Positions 34,041 to 44,134 are shown, counted from the stretch's first letter. The stretch is 62,143 nucleotides of DNA from Mesorhizobium plurifarium (GCA_000824785.1 CCNB01000023.1:3566-65708); one strand, 5' to 3'. Numbers and translations are program-made. The notes: a model not told the origin generated them from the letters alone.

Positions 34041-35477
34041 CTAGACGTTCAACAAGAGATACTCCCGCTCCCACGGGCTGATCACTTCCATGAAAGTTTC
34101 GAACTCGGCGCGCTTGATCGCGGTATAGGTGGCGGCGAAGGATTTGCCAAGGATGGCGCCAAGCTCTTTGTCGTCCTCGAACAGGCCGACGGCCTCCAGC
34201 AGGCCGCGCGGCAGGTCGATTTCGTCCGCATTGGCGGTCGTCAGCACCGGTGGTTCCGCCTTGATCTTGTTGTTCATGCCGACCAGCCCGCAGGCAAGCG
34301 ACGCCGCGAGGGCCAGATAGGGGTTGGCGTCGGAAGACGGGATACGGTTTTCCACGCGTCGCGCCGCCGGATCCGAGCGCGGCACGCGGAAGGCGGTGGT
34401 GCGGTTGTCATAGCCCCATTTGTTGTTGACCGGGGCCGACGCCTGCTGCGTCAGCCGGCGGTAGGAATTGACGTAGGGCGCGAACATCACCAGCGCGTTC
34501 GGCACGTGCTTCTGCATGCCGCCGATGAAATGGAAGAACGCGTCGGTCTCGGAGCCGTCCTCCGCTGAGAAGATGTTCTTGCCGGTCTTCTTGTCGACCA
34601 CCGACTGGTGGATGTGCATGGCCGAGCCCGGCTGGCCCTGGATCGGCTTGGCCATGAAGGTGGCGTAGATCTCGTGCTTCAGCGCCGCCTCGCGGATGGT
34701 GCGCTTGAACATGAAGACCTGGTCGGCGAGCTCGATCGGGTTGCCGTGGCGCAGATTGATCTCGAGCTGGCCGGCGCCTTCCTCGTGGATCAGCGTGTCG
34801 ATCTCCAGGCCTTGCCGTTCCGAGAAATGGTAGATGTCGTCGATCAGTTCGTCGAACTCGTTGACGCCGGCGATCGAATAGCCGGCGCCGCCGCCGATCG
34901 GCCGGCCCGAACGCCCGACGGGCGGCGTCAGCGGATAATCCGGATCGGGGTTCTTGCGCACCAGATAGAATTCGATCTCGGGCGCGACCACCGGCTTCAG
35001 GCCGCGCTCGTCATAGGCCGCAAGCACGCGCTTCAAGACGTTGCGTGGCGTGAACTCGACCGAGCGGCCGTCCTGATGGACGAGGTCGCAGATGACCGCC
35101 GCCGTCGGGTCTTCTTCCCAGGGCACCACGGTCAGCGTCGAAAGATCGGGCAGAAGCTTCAGGTCGCCGTCATCTTCGGGATAGTGGAAGCCGTTGCCAT
35201 CCTCGGGATAGCCGCCGGAGATTGTCGTCATGAACACGGCCGAAGGCAGCGCCAGCGAGGTGTTGGAGGTGAATTTCTTCGACGGCATCATCTTGCCGCG
35301 GGCGACGCCCGCCTGGTCGGGCGTGATGCACTCTATGTCCTCGATACCGCGCCATTCGAGCCAGGCGCTCGCCTCTTTCCAGTTCTTCACACCGCGTTGG
35401 TTCTTCAGGAAGGCAGGCGTGCGGGCGCGTCCCCCCCGGCTTGACGGACGGACTTCCTTTTTCTCAGGCGGCATCAT
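34041..35477 (-). CDS. puuA: glutamine synthetase family protein, gamma-glutamylputrescine synthetase-like
   Basis: This 478-residue type III-like GS relative ligates glutamate to an amine. It shows PEIEFYLVRKN, HEEGAGQLEINLRHGNP, GSAMHIHQSV and NRIPSSDANPYLALAASLACG. The partner PuuB gene follows at 10 nt, so a polyamine-degrading operon is the best reading. The first ~35 residues are basic and may not belong to the core; ATG 35477 or 35474 are the only clear starts before MMPSKK. PotFGHI-type transport genes lie about 7.5 kb away. Confidence 0.85.
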   Translation of the reverse strand: MMPPEKKEVRPSSRGGRARTPAFLKNQRGVKNWKEASAWLEWRGIEDIECITPDQAGVARGKMMPSKKFTSNTSLALPSAVFMTTISGGYPEDGNGFHYPEDDGDLKLLPDLSTLTVVPWEEDPTAAVICDLVHQDGRSVEFTPRNVLKRVLAAYDERGLKPVVAPEIEFYLVRKNPDPDYPLTPPVGRSGRPIGGGAGYSIAGVNEFDELIDDIYHFSERQGLEIDTLIHEEGAGQLEINLRHGNPIELADQVFMFKRTIREAALKHEIYATFMAKPIQGQPGSAMHIHQSVVDKKTGKNIFSAEDGSETDAFFHFIGGMQKHVPNALVMFAPYVNSYRRLTQQASAPVNNKWGYDNRTTAFRVPRSDPAARRVENRIPSSDANPYLALAASLACGLVGMNNKIKAEPPVLTTANADEIDLPRGLLEAVGLFEDDKELGAILGKSFAATYTAIKRAEFETFMEVISPWEREYLLLNV

Positions 35478-35625
35478 TCACCAGATTGTGTTGCGGATTT
35501 CGGACTATAGCCGGGCGCCGCAGGGGAAGGGAAGAGGAGGCGGGACAAGGCGGGCATCCGTCTTGAGGCTGGCGGCATGCTGCAACAACGGCTACACAGC
35601 CGTCCATGAAGAACGGTGTCCGCAT

Positions 35626-36339
35626 ATGCCCGCCTCTCATCTGACCACGATCGGTTTCGATGCCGACGACACGCTGTGGCAGAACGAGCAGTTCTTCCGC
35701 ATGACCGAGCAGCGCTTCATCGCCATGCTTGCCGAGCACGGCGAGGCGAGCGTGGTTTCGGCGAATCTGCTCAAAGCCGCCAAGCGCAATCTCGGCCTCT
35801 ATGGCTTCGGCATCAAGAGCTTCACGCTGTCGATGATCGAGACGGCGATTGAGGTTACCGAAGGCCGTGTTCCGGCCTCGACCATTGCGGACATCCTGGC
35901 TGCCGGCCGCGACATGCTCAGCCATCCGATCGAACCGCTGCCGCATGCGCGTGAGACGATCGAGAAGCTCGCCGGCAGCTATCGCCTGGTGTTGATCACC
36001 AAGGGTGATCTCATGGACCAGGAGCGCAAGCTGGCGCAGTCGGGGCTGGGTGAGCTTTTCGATGCCGTCGAGATCGTCAGCGACAAGAGCGCCGCCACCT
36101 ATGCCCGCATCTTCAGCCGTCATGGCGACGGACCGCAAAAAAGCATGATGGTCGGCAATTCGCTGAAGTCGGATGTCGTGCCTGCCATCGATGCCGGCGG
36201 CTGGGGCATCTATGTCCCGCATGAATTGACCTGGGCGGCCGAGCACGCCGAGGCGCCGGTCGCGGCGCCACGTTTCCGCGAGATCGCCGATCTGAGCGAA
36301 CTGCCCGCGTTGATCGAACGCATCGCCACGGCGGATTGA
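35626..36339 (+). CDS. HAD-superfamily hydrolase
   Basis: This 237-residue haloacid-dehalogenase-like phosphatase has motif I TIGFDADDTLWQ (nucleophile and acid Asp), motif II LVLITKG, a lysine in VEIVSDKS and motif IV MMVGNSLKSDVVPAIDAGG. The substrate is unknown; the closest pattern is the YjjG/phosphoglycolate-phosphatase-like group. It is divergent from puuA with 148 bases between them. ATG 35626 is the only in-frame start with family-like sequence after it. Confidence 0.88.
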   Translation: MPASHLTTIGFDADDTLWQNEQFFRMTEQRFIAMLAEHGEASVVSANLLKAAKRNLGLYGFGIKSFTLSMIETAIEVTEGRVPASTIADILAAGRDMLSHPIEPLPHARETIEKLAGSYRLVLITKGDLMDQERKLAQSGLGELFDAVEIVSDKSAATYARIFSRHGDGPQKSMMVGNSLKSDVVPAIDAGGWGIYVPHELTWAAEHAEAPVAAPRFREIADLSELPALIERIATAD

Positions 36340-36466
36340 TACGTCCGAGCTCCCGGGTTGTGCCCGGCGGGTGAGCGGCATGCCTCCGCGGCGTCGGGTG
36401 AGCGGACGCCCTGAACATCGCTTCGGGTGGTGAGCGGTCGGCGCGAACGAACCGGTCGACAAGCCC

Positions 36467-36508
36467 TTGCATCGGACCCTGGGGCCGCCCCTACAGAGGC
36501 GAGGGTCC
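36467..36508 (+). promoter_or_regulatory. possible MerR-type promoter
   Basis: TTGCAT (36467-36472) and TACAGA (36492-36497) are separated by 19 bases, the long spacing typical of MerR-controlled promoters. The spacer contains the palindrome GGGGC-C-GCCCC (36481-36491) and a wider repeat GGACCCT...AGGGTCC surrounds the -10. It lies 18 bases upstream of the MerR start, which suggests autoregulation. Confidence 0.45.
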
Positions 36509-36525
36509 GGAACGGAAGGTCGGCC

Positions 36526-37329
36526 ATGGGCGGCGAAAAGGAGCAATGGTTCGGTCCAGGCGAGACAGCTCGGCGGGTCGGGGTCACCACCAAGGCGCTC
36601 AGGGTCTATGAGCGGGAGGGGCTCGTTGTCCCTCACCGCGCCGAATCGAGATGGCGGCTATACGGACCAGCTCAAATCGCCCGCTTGCACCAGATCATCG
36701 TGCTGCGCGATCTCGGCCTCTCGCTCAAATCGATCAAGAAGCTTGTCGGGGATCATTCCCGGCTTCGGGAGATTCTGCGGCTGCAACGCGAAACGCTGGA
36801 ATCCCAGGAACACAAGATCAGGCGCGCGATCACTCTCATAGAGAGGGCGCAACGCCAACTTGATGAGGGTCGAGACCTTTCTCTGGGTGACTTAGAAAAC
36901 CTCACCAAGGAGACTGTCATGCAGCAATCCACCGACAATAAGAAATTCGCCGCGAGGTTCGAAGCTTTGATCGCGGAACAGGACCTGACTGGTCAAGCAA
37001 GCCGCACCTTTGACGGGATAAAGAAAGAGTACGGCGCAGACGCCCATAAGGCTGCGCTAACGGCCATGATGGCGGAAGCAAGCCAGCTGAAAGAGGCAGG
37101 GGACGTTAATTCCGAAGCCGCCAAAGAGTTCGTTCGGCGTATGCGATCCCGTACCGCCGACATCAGGCGTTCGACCCCCCAGGCCGAGCAAGAGATTATA
37201 CGCAACGCGTATAGCAAAGCGGTCGCCGAGGCGCAGGCCAGGTCTGAGCCCCTCTCGTTCGACCCGGCGGTCCTCGAATTCTTCCGACAAGTCGCGCAGG
37301 GAATGAAGGAACGCGGCGAGCTGGACTGA
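36526..37329 (+). CDS. MerR-family transcriptional regulator
   Basis: This 267-residue regulator begins at MGGEKEQW (36526, AAGGT site). The winged helix-turn-helix is at about 7-75 (GETARRVGVTTKALRVYEREGLV; RLYGPAQIARLHQIIVLRDLGLSLKSIKKLV), then a dimer coiled coil to about residue 115. The C-terminal ~140 residues are helical, without metal-binding cysteines, and look like a ligand domain of the TipAS kind, though I cannot confirm this. It reads toward the degenerate receiver gene. Confidence 0.87.
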   Translation: MGGEKEQWFGPGETARRVGVTTKALRVYEREGLVVPHRAESRWRLYGPAQIARLHQIIVLRDLGLSLKSIKKLVGDHSRLREILRLQRETLESQEHKIRRAITLIERAQRQLDEGRDLSLGDLENLTKETVMQQSTDNKKFAARFEALIAEQDLTGQASRTFDGIKKEYGADAHKAALTAMMAEASQLKEAGDVNSEAAKEFVRRMRSRTADIRRSTPQAEQEIIRNAYSKAVAEAQARSEPLSFDPAVLEFFRQVAQGMKERGELD

Positions 37330-37333
37330 CCCA

Positions 37334-37381
37334 GCCTCCCGAGAGCAAACGCCGGAGTGTCGCCTCGGCGCTCCGGGAGGC
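37334..37381. terminator. hairpin between convergent genes
   Basis: GCCTCCCG (37334-37341) pairs with CGGGAGGC (37374-37381) around a loop that may fold further. It lies between the MerR stop and the receiver-like stop; no T run follows. Confidence 0.4.
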
Positions 37382-37395
37382 CTGTCCCGAATTCC

Positions 37396-37845
37396 CTAGC
37401 CGCGCCCGACCAGGCGATCGACCACAGGTTGCAGCCTCTCGGGCGTGATCGGCTTGGCGACCACGGCATCGACCACGCTCGACAGGCCAAGGCTCTCCGG
37501 CGTGCCATTCCTGGTTGAAAGCAGGATCACGGCGGGCAGCGGCTTGCCGGAGGCGCGCCGCAGCGCGTCGATGGCCGACATCAGCGGGTCGCAATCCTTG
37601 TTGTCCGGGCCGCCATCCAGGATGACGGTGCCGGGCAGTTGCCCGGCCAGCGTCTTCTCTGCGGCCTCGGGCGGTTCCGAAATCGGCTTCAGTCCCGATT
37701 TCTCGACGATTTTCGACACCACGACTCGGTTGATCGACGATTTTCCGACGACGAGCACTTTGGAAAAGTCAGCCGCGATCGTCCCCTTCCGGGCTGCCGG
37801 TTTCGGGTGTCTTTCGGAGTGGTCGTCACGGTCAGCGGGACACAT
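37396..37845 (-). CDS. degenerate response-regulator receiver protein
   Basis: This single-domain protein of about 149 residues has the receiver pattern: FSKVLVVGKSSINRVVVSKI (strand 1), GTVILDGGPD (strand 3, aspartate kept), AVILLSTRNG (Ser/Thr) and VVAKPITPERL (lysine kept). The acidic pair after strand 1, normally DD or ED and needed for Mg binding, is replaced by GK. Phosphorylation is therefore doubtful. The N-terminal ~30 residues are basic and polar. ATG 37845 lacks a good ribosome site; longer in-frame starts exist. Confidence 0.75.
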   Translation of the reverse strand: MCPADRDDHSERHPKPAARKGTIAADFSKVLVVGKSSINRVVVSKIVEKSGLKPISEPPEAAEKTLAGQLPGTVILDGGPDNKDCDPLMSAIDALRRASGKPLPAVILLSTRNGTPESLGLSSVVDAVVAKPITPERLQPVVDRLVGRG

Positions 37846-38069
37846 CGGCGGGAGGCACTCTGGTTCAATGCAGGGTTGAAACCTGAGGCACAATTGGGTG
37901 AGATCGCGGCCGGTGTCAAGCTGAAACGGTCGAGCTCGAAAATATAGCAAGAATTTCCGAGATTCAGTGCAAGTCGTACCCCCAGACAGTGAAGGCAAAC
38001 CGAAAAAATGCGATAGTCTCCCGAACGTATAGCGCGCGGGAGACCATCGCCGAAACTGTTGACGTTACG

Positions 38070-38312
38070 TCAGGTGTGACTCTGCTGGGTAACGATCACC
38101 GGGATCAAAAGGTCTCCCCAGTTGCCGTCGCCGCCATGGTGCCTGGCCGAACGCACCAGCTCCACCGAGACGCCGGCCTCGACTGCCTTCATGACCGACT
38201 GGTTGAGCCTGTGCAGATCGTTGGCGAGCATGCGGATCGTCGCCTGCTGGTCGACGCTCATTGCGCTCGATTGTTCTTCTGCCCTTTCCTTGACGCGGCT
38301 TATCGATGCCAT
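38070..38312 (-). CDS. small protein co-transcribed with isocitrate lyase
   Basis: This 80-residue soluble protein, mostly helical in the first 60 residues (VDQQATIRMLANDLHRLNQS, MKAVEAGVSVELVRSARHHGG), starts 53 nt after the aceA stop in the same direction. I do not recognise a named domain. The match in codon use to its neighbours and the operon position support a real gene. A function linked to the glyoxylate shunt is only inferred. Confidence 0.7.
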   Translation of the reverse strand: MASISRVKERAEEQSSAMSVDQQATIRMLANDLHRLNQSVMKAVEAGVSVELVRSARHHGGDGNWGDLLIPVIVTQQSHT

Positions 38313-38365
38313 TGGTCTCTCCTCGATGCAAATGCCCTGCGGGCGTTTCCTCTGGTTGTTATCCG

Positions 38366-39655
<1,290 letters not shown>

Positions 39656-39906
39656 GGGTCACTCCGGGTCTTTGGTAATTTGTGCCAGCGCTGCACCGCA
39701 AAGGCATATCCTGCGATGTTTGCGTATGACATCGTTTACATTGCGGTGCGAAGGGAGCCTAGGAAAACCGCAAGATTCCCCGGAAAATAAAGGAAAAGCT
39801 GTGTTGCCATTGACAAGTCAGCTCTGTAAATTTGTCACGATTGTAAAAGCGGCGAAGCGAGCGCCGGACTTGATGTTCATGTAAATTCTTGTCAAGGATG
39901 GCAGGG

Positions 39907-41349
39907 ATGGCCGACCAGAAGATCTTCGCCGGGCCGCGGCTGCGCCGGCTGCGCAACGCCAGGGGCCTGACCCAGACGGCGATGGCCGAGGGGTTGGGCA
40001 TCTCGCCCTCCTATCTCAACCTGATCGAGCGCAACCAGCGGCCGCTGACGGTGCAGCTCATTCTCAAGCTTGCCTCCGTCTACAAGGTCGATCCGCACGA
40101 ACTTCAGGGCGAGACAAAGGGTTCGATCGCGGCATTGCGCGAAGCCTTCAGCGATCCGCTCCTTGCCGGCGAGTTGCCTGGCGATCAGGAACTGATCGAT
40201 CTCGCCGAGACGGCGCCGAATGCCTCGGCGGCGATGGTGAAGCTCTTTCGCGCCTACCGGGAGCAGGCCGAGCGCCTGTCCGACCTCAACCAGCTGCTGG
40301 CCAGGGAAGGCAGGGCGACCGCTTTGTCCGGCGCGCGCCTGCCCGCCGACGAAGTCCACGAAGTGTTCGAGCGCCGGCCGAACCACTTCGCCTCGCTGGA
40401 AGAGGAGGCGGAGGCTTTCACGTCGGTCCTCGAGCCCGGCGATGATCTGTCCGGCGCGCTGAAGGCCTGGCTGAGGCGTGAGCACGGCATCGTCGTCAAG
40501 GTGTTGCCGGTCGCCACCATGCCCAACTGGCGCCGCCGTTACGACCGCCATTCGCAGCGTCTGTTCCTGTCCGAGAGGCTCTCGCCTTTCGACCAGCTGC
40601 GCGAAGTCGCCATGGAGGCGAGCCTGATCCGCATGTCGGTGGCCATCGCGGGCGAGATCCAGGCGCTGAAGCTCGGCACCGACGAGGCGCGCCGGCTTGC
40701 CCGCTTCGAGCTCGGCCGCTACGCCGCGCATGCGCTGATGATGCCCTACCAGGCCTTTCATGCCGCCGCCGTTCGCGCACGCTACGACATCGACGTCTTG
40801 CGCTCCCGTTTCGGCGTCTCTTTCGAGCAGGCGGCGAACCGGCTGACCATGCTGCAGCGGCAGGGTGCGTCGGGCGTGCCTTTCTTCATGCTGGAAGTCG
40901 ACAATGCGGGCAACCGCTTCCGCAAGGCCGGCAGCCAGGGTTATCCGCAAAGCCGCTTCGGCGGCGGCTGCCCCAAGCTTCCTGTCCATGCCGCCTTCTC
41001 GCAGCCGGGCCAGATCCTGGTCGAGGCGCTGGAAATGCCCGATGGCGCCGAATTCCTTTGCATCGCCCGCACGCTGGAAGGTCCGCAAGGGGCCTTCTCC
41101 GAACGGCCGCGCCGCACCGCGCTCCTGCTCGGCTGCGATATCGGTTTCCGCGACGAGATCGTCTATGGCGCGGCGCTGCCAGTTGGAGCCGCCGGCAAGC
41201 CCGGGCAAGGCTTCGCCACGCCGGTAGGTCCCGCCTGCAGGCTCTGCGAGCGCGTCGGCTGCCTTGCGCGCGCCGAGCCGCCGGTGACGCGCCCGCTCGG
41301 CCTCGACGAGATGGTGACGGGCCTCAGCGCCTTCGATTTCCAGGGATGA
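39907..41349 (+). CDS. ScfR/RamB-type regulator: XRE HTH + degenerate IrrE peptidase-like + C-terminal domain
   Basis: This protein of about 480 residues has an XRE HTH at residues 8-60 (LRNARGLTQTAMAEGLGISPSYLNLIERNQRPL). The central ImmA/IrrE-like region has the usual HEXXH replaced (ARFELGRYAAHALMMPYQAF), so protease activity is unlikely. The C-terminal domain ends in a cysteine-bearing segment (PACRLCERVGCLARAEPP) of the short-chain fatty acyl-CoA regulator family. Relatives control aceA, which is divergent here. ATG 39907 has AAGGA 8 nt before; ATG 39898 is possible. Confidence 0.88.
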   Translation: MADQKIFAGPRLRRLRNARGLTQTAMAEGLGISPSYLNLIERNQRPLTVQLILKLASVYKVDPHELQGETKGSIAALREAFSDPLLAGELPGDQELIDLAETAPNASAAMVKLFRAYREQAERLSDLNQLLAREGRATALSGARLPADEVHEVFERRPNHFASLEEEAEAFTSVLEPGDDLSGALKAWLRREHGIVVKVLPVATMPNWRRRYDRHSQRLFLSERLSPFDQLREVAMEASLIRMSVAIAGEIQALKLGTDEARRLARFELGRYAAHALMMPYQAFHAAAVRARYDIDVLRSRFGVSFEQAANRLTMLQRQGASGVPFFMLEVDNAGNRFRKAGSQGYPQSRFGGGCPKLPVHAAFSQPGQILVEALEMPDGAEFLCIARTLEGPQGAFSERPRRTALLLGCDIGFRDEIVYGAALPVGAAGKPGQGFATPVGPACRLCERVGCLARAEPPVTRPLGLDEMVTGLSAFDFQG

Positions 41350-41486
41350 TCCCGGCGGATGTGCCCCAAGCTTCGCCGGACGCTGGATCACGCCGGTTTT
41401 GCGCCTTTGCGCTACGCGATTGAGACGCAGTTCTTTGTCGTTCCTGGTGCATCGTGTCGAACGCAACCCGCTGACAGTCATCTGCC

Positions 41487-42452
41487 ATGACCGATACCGC
41501 CTCGTCCCCCGTCGCCCCATCCTCCACTGCCTTGCCGGCCATCTCGCCGCGCGAGGAGCGGGTCGGCATGCTCCTGGTCTTCCTGTCGGCGCTTATGTGG
41601 AGTTTCGGCGGCACCATCGCCCGTTTCATCCATATCGGCGACAGCTGGACCGTGGTGTTCTGGCGTTCGCTCTGGGCCGTGGCCTTTCTCATCGCATTCA
41701 TGCTGTGGCGCGACGGTTGGCGCGGCACCTTGAACCTCTTTCGGCACATGGGCCTGCCCGGCCTCGGCGTCGCCTTCTGCTTCGCCACCGCCTCGACCAG
41801 CTTTGTGGTGGCGCTTGCCTACACGACGGTCGCCAACATCCTCCTGATGCAGGCCGGCGTGCCGCTGCTTGCGGCTCTGCTTGCCTGGCTCCTGTTTCGC
41901 GAACGTGTCGGTCCGGCGACCTGGATCGCGATTGCAGCCGTCATCGTCGGCGTCGCCATCATGGTCTCCGAATCCCTGGGCGGCGCCGTCTCGCCGATCG
42001 GCGACGGACTGGCGCTGCTGATCGCGGTGATGTTTTCGGTCGCGACCGTGATCACCCGGCGCTTCGCGCATGTGCGCATGGTGCCGGCCAACTGCCTTGC
42101 GGCATTGCTTGCCGGTGCTTTCGCCGCTTCCCAGGCCTCGGCATTCGCGGTCTCGGCCCGGGACATGGGCTTCCTCTTCGCCTTCGGCGTCGTCAATCTT
42201 GGCGTCGGCCTCGCCTTTTTCGCCATGGGCGCGCGGCTGGTGCCGGCGGCGATCGCGGCGCTGCTCGGCACCTTCGAGCCGATCCTTGGGCCGATCTGGG
42301 TCTGGCTCGTCCATTCCGAAGTGCCGTCGGTGCGCACCATCATCGGCGGCGCGGTCGTGGTCACGGCGCTGCTCATCCATATCGGCCTGGAGTTCAAGCG
42401 CCAGGCGCGGCCGGCGCGTCCCGGCGTCACCGGCCTGCCGTCACCCAATTGA
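41487..42452 (+). CDS. DMT-superfamily transporter (EamA)
   Basis: This 321-residue inner-membrane protein has ten predicted helices in two EamA repeats: GMLLVFLSALMWSFGGTIAR starts the first, and FAFGVVNLGVGLAFFAMGARLVPAAIAALLGTFEPILGPIWVWL in the second is diagnostic. It probably exports a metabolite; the substrate is unknown. It appears monocistronic, and a block of intergenic repeats begins directly after the stop. Confidence 0.9.
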   Translation: MTDTASSPVAPSSTALPAISPREERVGMLLVFLSALMWSFGGTIARFIHIGDSWTVVFWRSLWAVAFLIAFMLWRDGWRGTLNLFRHMGLPGLGVAFCFATASTSFVVALAYTTVANILLMQAGVPLLAALLAWLLFRERVGPATWIAIAAVIVGVAIMVSESLGGAVSPIGDGLALLIAVMFSVATVITRRFAHVRMVPANCLAALLAGAFAASQASAFAVSARDMGFLFAFGVVNLGVGLAFFAMGARLVPAAIAALLGTFEPILGPIWVWLVHSEVPSVRTIIGGAVVVTALLIHIGLEFKRQARPARPGVTGLPSPN

Positions 42453-42454
42453 CC

Positions 42455-42566
42455 AACGCATGTCGCCCAGAAGTGCGCAGCGGTTCTGGGAGAACGACAT
42501 GCATCAAGACAATGCATGTCGCCCAGAAGTGCGCAGCGGTTCTGGGGCAACGACATGCATCAAGAC
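42455..42566 (+). repeat. 56-bp tandem duplication of a palindromic element
   Basis: Two head-to-tail copies (period 56; 42455-42510 and 42511-42566) are nearly identical. Each is itself a palindrome: GCATGTCG...CGACATGC outside and CCCAGAA...TTCTGGG inside, so each transcript copy can fold into a hairpin. This sequence type is familiar as a dispersed intergenic repeat in rhizobia. Two units with no spacer are too few for a CRISPR. Confidence 0.85.
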
Positions 42567-42569
42567 AAA

Positions 42570-42619
42570 GTCCTAAAGCGCGTCGCCTGAATCCGTTTCA
42601 GCGCGGCGCGCTTTAGGAC
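42570..42619. repeat. long palindrome, rhizobial intergenic repeat, possible terminator
   Basis: GTCCTAAAGCGCG pairs with CGCGCTTTAGGAC across a 24-base centre that has a second stem (CTGAA...TTCAG). It follows the 56-bp duplication without a gap and may end DMT transcription. Confidence 0.8.
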
Positions 42620-42955
42620 GATAGGCAGCGTTCCCCATTGACAACCCTGTTGCCGGGCGGGCAGGCTGCGATTACGGCAACAACAAGACAGGCGTATCTT
42701 GCCAAGTGTCTCCGCCGGCCTGCTCGGGGCCGGACAGCATCGTCATAGCTCTCAATACGCCACGGTGCATGCCGTTGACGCCACCCGGGCGCCTCGCCGG
42801 GGAGGCCGGGACGCCTCGAATCTTGATGCCATGATCGGGCCTGGCGTGTTGAGTTCACGCTTGTCGCTCTCCGGAAAGCTCAATAGTCTAAAACCAACGC
42901 CGCCCCGCCATATCGCGACGAGCCGGCGAGGGAACACTCACCAAAGGAGAACACC
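42620..42955. promoter_or_regulatory. upstream region of the polyamine operon
   Basis: This 336-base region without a gene holds a TTGACA at 42638-42643 with no good -10 at 17 bases. Several GC-rich inverted stretches occur around 42710-42810. The ribosome site AAAGGAGA sits 5 nt before the potF start. The operon promoter must lie here, but I cannot fix it. Confidence 0.4.
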
Positions 42956-44053
42956 ATGATCCGCAAAGCGCTTTTGCTTTCGGCGACGTCGGCATTTCTG
43001 ACGCTTTTCACACTAAGCGGCCACGCCGAGGACCGTGTCGTCAACGTCTACAATTGGTCGGACTATATCGACTCTTCGATCATCGACGATTTCACCAAAA
43101 AGACCGGCATCAAGGTCGTCTACGACACCTTCGATTCCAACGAGATACTGGAGACGAAACTGCTCGCCGGCGGCAGCGGCTATGACGTCGTCGTGCCGAG
43201 CGCCAACTTCCTGGCGCGCCAGATCCAGGCGGGCGTGTTCCAGAAGCTCGACAAGTGGAAGCTGCCCAACCTCTCCAACATGTGGGACGTCATTTCCGAG
43301 CGCACCGCCAAATACGACCCGGGCAACGAATACTCGGTCAACTACATGTGGGGCACGGTCGGCCTCGGCTATAACGTCAAGAAGGTGCAGGCCGCGCTCG
43401 GCACCGACAAGATCGACAGCTGGGACGTTTTCTTCAATCCGGAAAAGCTGGCCAAGCTGAAGGATTGCGGCGTCTATGTGCTGGATTCTCCCGCCGACGT
43501 CATTCCGGCGGCGCTGAAATATCTCGGCCTCGATCCCAACAGCACCTCGCCCGATGATATTTCCAAGGCCGAGGAGGCATTGCTGAAGGTGCGGCCCTAT
43601 ATCCGCAAGTTCCATTCGTCCGAATACATCAACGCTTTGGCCAATGGCGACATCTGCCTGGCGATCGGCTGGTCGGGCGACGTCTTCCAGGCGCGCAACC
43701 GCGCCGAGGAGGCCAAGCAGGGTGTCGAGATCGGCTATTCCGTGCCGAAGGAAGGCGCCCAGATGTGGTTCGACCAGATGGCGATCCCCGCGGACGCGCC
43801 GCATGTCGCCGACGCGCTCGAATTCATCAACTACATGATGACGCCTGAAGTCATCGCCAAATCGTCGAACTACGTGCTCTATGCGAACGGCAACAAGGCT
43901 TCGCAGCAGTTCGTCGACAAGGCGATCCTGGAAGATCCTTCGGTCTATCCGGACGAAGAGACGACGAAGAAGCTGTACACGGTTGCGCCATACGATCCCA
44001 AGACACAGCGCATCATCACGCGCACCTGGACCAAGATCGTTACCGGCCAATGA
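42956..44053 (+). CDS. potF: polyamine (putrescine-type) ABC transporter periplasmic binding protein
   Basis: This 365-residue protein has a Sec signal peptide (1-24, ending GHA) and PotF/PotD-type motifs: VVNVYNWSDYIDSSIIDDF, KVVYDTFDSNEILETKLLAGGSGYDVVVPSANFLARQ, CLAIGWSGDVFQARNRA. Aromatic and acidic residues at these sites bind the diamine in the family. It leads potF-potG-potH-potI. A hairpin with a T tract directly after the stop may give it more mRNA than the permease genes. The puu genes nearby fit putrescine use. Confidence 0.93.
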   Translation: MIRKALLLSATSAFLTLFTLSGHAEDRVVNVYNWSDYIDSSIIDDFTKKTGIKVVYDTFDSNEILETKLLAGGSGYDVVVPSANFLARQIQAGVFQKLDKWKLPNLSNMWDVISERTAKYDPGNEYSVNYMWGTVGLGYNVKKVQAALGTDKIDSWDVFFNPEKLAKLKDCGVYVLDSPADVIPAALKYLGLDPNSTSPDDISKAEEALLKVRPYIRKFHSSEYINALANGDICLAIGWSGDVFQARNRAEEAKQGVEIGYSVPKEGAQMWFDQMAIPADAPHVADALEFINYMMTPEVIAKSSNYVLYANGNKASQQFVDKAILEDPSVYPDEETTKKLYTVAPYDPKTQRIITRTWTKIVTGQ

Positions 44054-44064
44054 GCATTGAGAGA

Positions 44065-44102
44065 CGGCCCCGGCAGCCAACTGCCGGGGCCGCTTTCTTT
44101 TT
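44065..44102 (+). terminator. intercistronic terminator/attenuator after potF
   Basis: A 12-base-pair stem (CGGCCCCGGCAG / CTGCCGGGGCCG) with loop CCAA is followed by CTTTCTTTTT. It is a good rho-independent terminator placed inside the pot operon, likely partial, as is common after binding-protein genes. Confidence 0.85.
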
Positions 44103-44134
44103 GGGAAATTTAAAAAAGTAACGGAGTGGGGATC

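Noticed and set aside
35607..35645. 12-codon leader peptide overlapping the HAD start
   Set aside because: It starts at an ATG without a ribosome site and has no regulatory run of codons; chance is sufficient.
39656..39906. Specific ScfR operator in the aceA/regulator gap
   Set aside because: Several AT-rich short repeats occur, but none is a clear dyad that I can match to a known site; left as a general promoter region.
42455..42566. CRISPR-like repeat
   Set aside because: Only two adjoining units with no unique spacer and no cas gene; it is a tandem duplication of an intergenic palindrome.
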